Source: Hippopus hippopus
Taxonomy: Eukaryota > Mollusca > Bivalvia > Cardiida > Cardiidae
Length of the DNA: 64,000 nucleotides
Direction of reading: 5' to 3'
Assembly (NCBI GenBank): GCA_946811185.2
Contig: OX328107.1
Coordinates: 12,799,565 to 12,863,564, forward strand
The translations under genes were made by a program, and so were the position numbers. Below the pieces are notes generated by a model that was not told the DNA's origin, did not search any database, and saw nothing but the letters and a program-made list of their open reading frames with translations. Positions 63,593 to 64,000 of the stretch are shown piece by piece; within the stretch, counting starts at the first letter, position 1, and each line of letters opens with the position of its first letter.

Positions 63593-64000
63593 TTTAATGA
63601 ATTTAGAGTTAACTATGGTCATGAAATATCATAGCCGCCACAAATTCACCATATTGTGGAGTTTATTTCTCATTTATCATTGAAAGGCTTGGCTCTGCTC
63701 CTGCAACAGTTCGTTCATACAGGGATTGGCTTTAAATGTAAATCCTCGCTGTTTGAGGATGTCACACAGAATTTTGTAGTTAAACAGATAATGGCTGGCA
63801 TGGAAAAGCTTAAAAAACGATCAGATACCTATCACTGCCAAACTTCTTGAAAAATCATATCAAATCTGCATATGATACGCACTTCTAGTTATGAAGCAGT
63901 TCTTTTTAAAGTCCTTTTCTTGTATAACATTCTTCGGAATTTTTCGTGTAGGTGAACTTTTTGCAGAATCAAAGTCCAAATCAGTTCATGCTATAAATAT
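63593..64000 (+). pseudogene. DIRS-like tyrosine recombinase, part after the LINE insertion
   Basis: Continues as FNEFRVNYGHEIS, then IVEFISHLSLKGLALLLQQF and IMAGMEKLKKRSDT (YR N-terminal domain). In another frame IFRVGELF at 63939-63962 contains the box-A catalytic Arg (63945-63947) of tyrosine recombinases. The window ends before the HxxR and Tyr motifs. Confidence 0.8.

Larger units (their letters stand above)
56043..64000 (+). mobile_element. DIRS-like (tyrosine recombinase) retrotransposon, split by a LINE; 3' end outside the window
   Basis: Plus strand carries a gag-like protein, RT with YLDD, RNase H and a tyrosine recombinase, the gene set of DIRS-type elements, with no APE, integrase or LTR. 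The recombinase is cut at 58692 by the LINE and resumes at 63593. In-frame stops and frameshifts show decay. Confidence 0.87.

Noticed and set aside
1..64000. CRISPR arrays, operons, prokaryotic promoters or rRNA genes
   Set aside because: The window is eukaryotic. The tandem repeats found have no regular unique spacers, and no rRNA sequence was recognised.

Overview
The window reads as nuclear DNA from an animal, most likely a bivalve mollusc. It is AT-rich, the one host gene has small exons and multi-kilobase introns, and there is no operon structure. Interspersed repeats with runs of (TGTCCG)n-like sequence and a block reading AGCTCACCGGAGCACAAAGTGC are, to my knowledge, typical of bivalve genomes. 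The species cannot be named from sequence alone.

Host gene: a MATE-family (SLC47-like) multidrug and toxin extrusion transporter lies on the minus strand from 47786 down to 18257. I recovered thirteen consecutive coding exons with GT/AG borders and matching phases (1466 coding bases, about 488 residues), running from the second or third membrane segment to the stop codon and a C-terminal membrane helix. The first 80-100 residues were not found and may lie beyond 64000. All introns are filled with mobile elements.

Layout: 1-3655 is a decayed RNase H-bearing LINE. 3810-8600 holds dispersed repeats, MITEs, a 147-bp tandem repeat and a tRNA-derived SINE. 9480-12700 is a Penelope-like element on the minus strand, interrupted by a palindromic element and by a miniature LTR element. 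12149-15318 is an A-B-A duplication whose B block recurs at 21121. 15.3-18.2 kb holds a SINE and MITE pieces. 18257-47786 is the MATE gene with its TE-filled introns (gypsy remnant, an unidentified decayed coding block, several MITEs, a LINE 3' end, a transposase remnant containing a minisatellite). 48.5-50.4 kb is a diverged satellite carrying a second miniature LTR element. 51-55 kb has repeats, a second SINE type and two coding-like fragments. 56.0-64.0 kb is a DIRS-like retrotransposon split by a nearly full-length LINE, which is itself split by a SINE.

Most notable: two copies of a ~530-bp TRIM-like element. Each has two ~207-bp LTRs, an exact 18-nt tRNA-Pro primer-binding site directly after the 5' LTR, a purine tract before the 3' LTR and a 4-bp target duplication, and each LTR contains a tRNA-like Pol III A box and B box. 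One copy cleanly interrupts the Penelope reverse transcriptase frame. Other strong observations are an exact 43-bp minisatellite grown from the catalytic-Asp segment of a mariner-type transposase, and a three-level nest (SINE in LINE in DIRS) with all insertion footprints readable.
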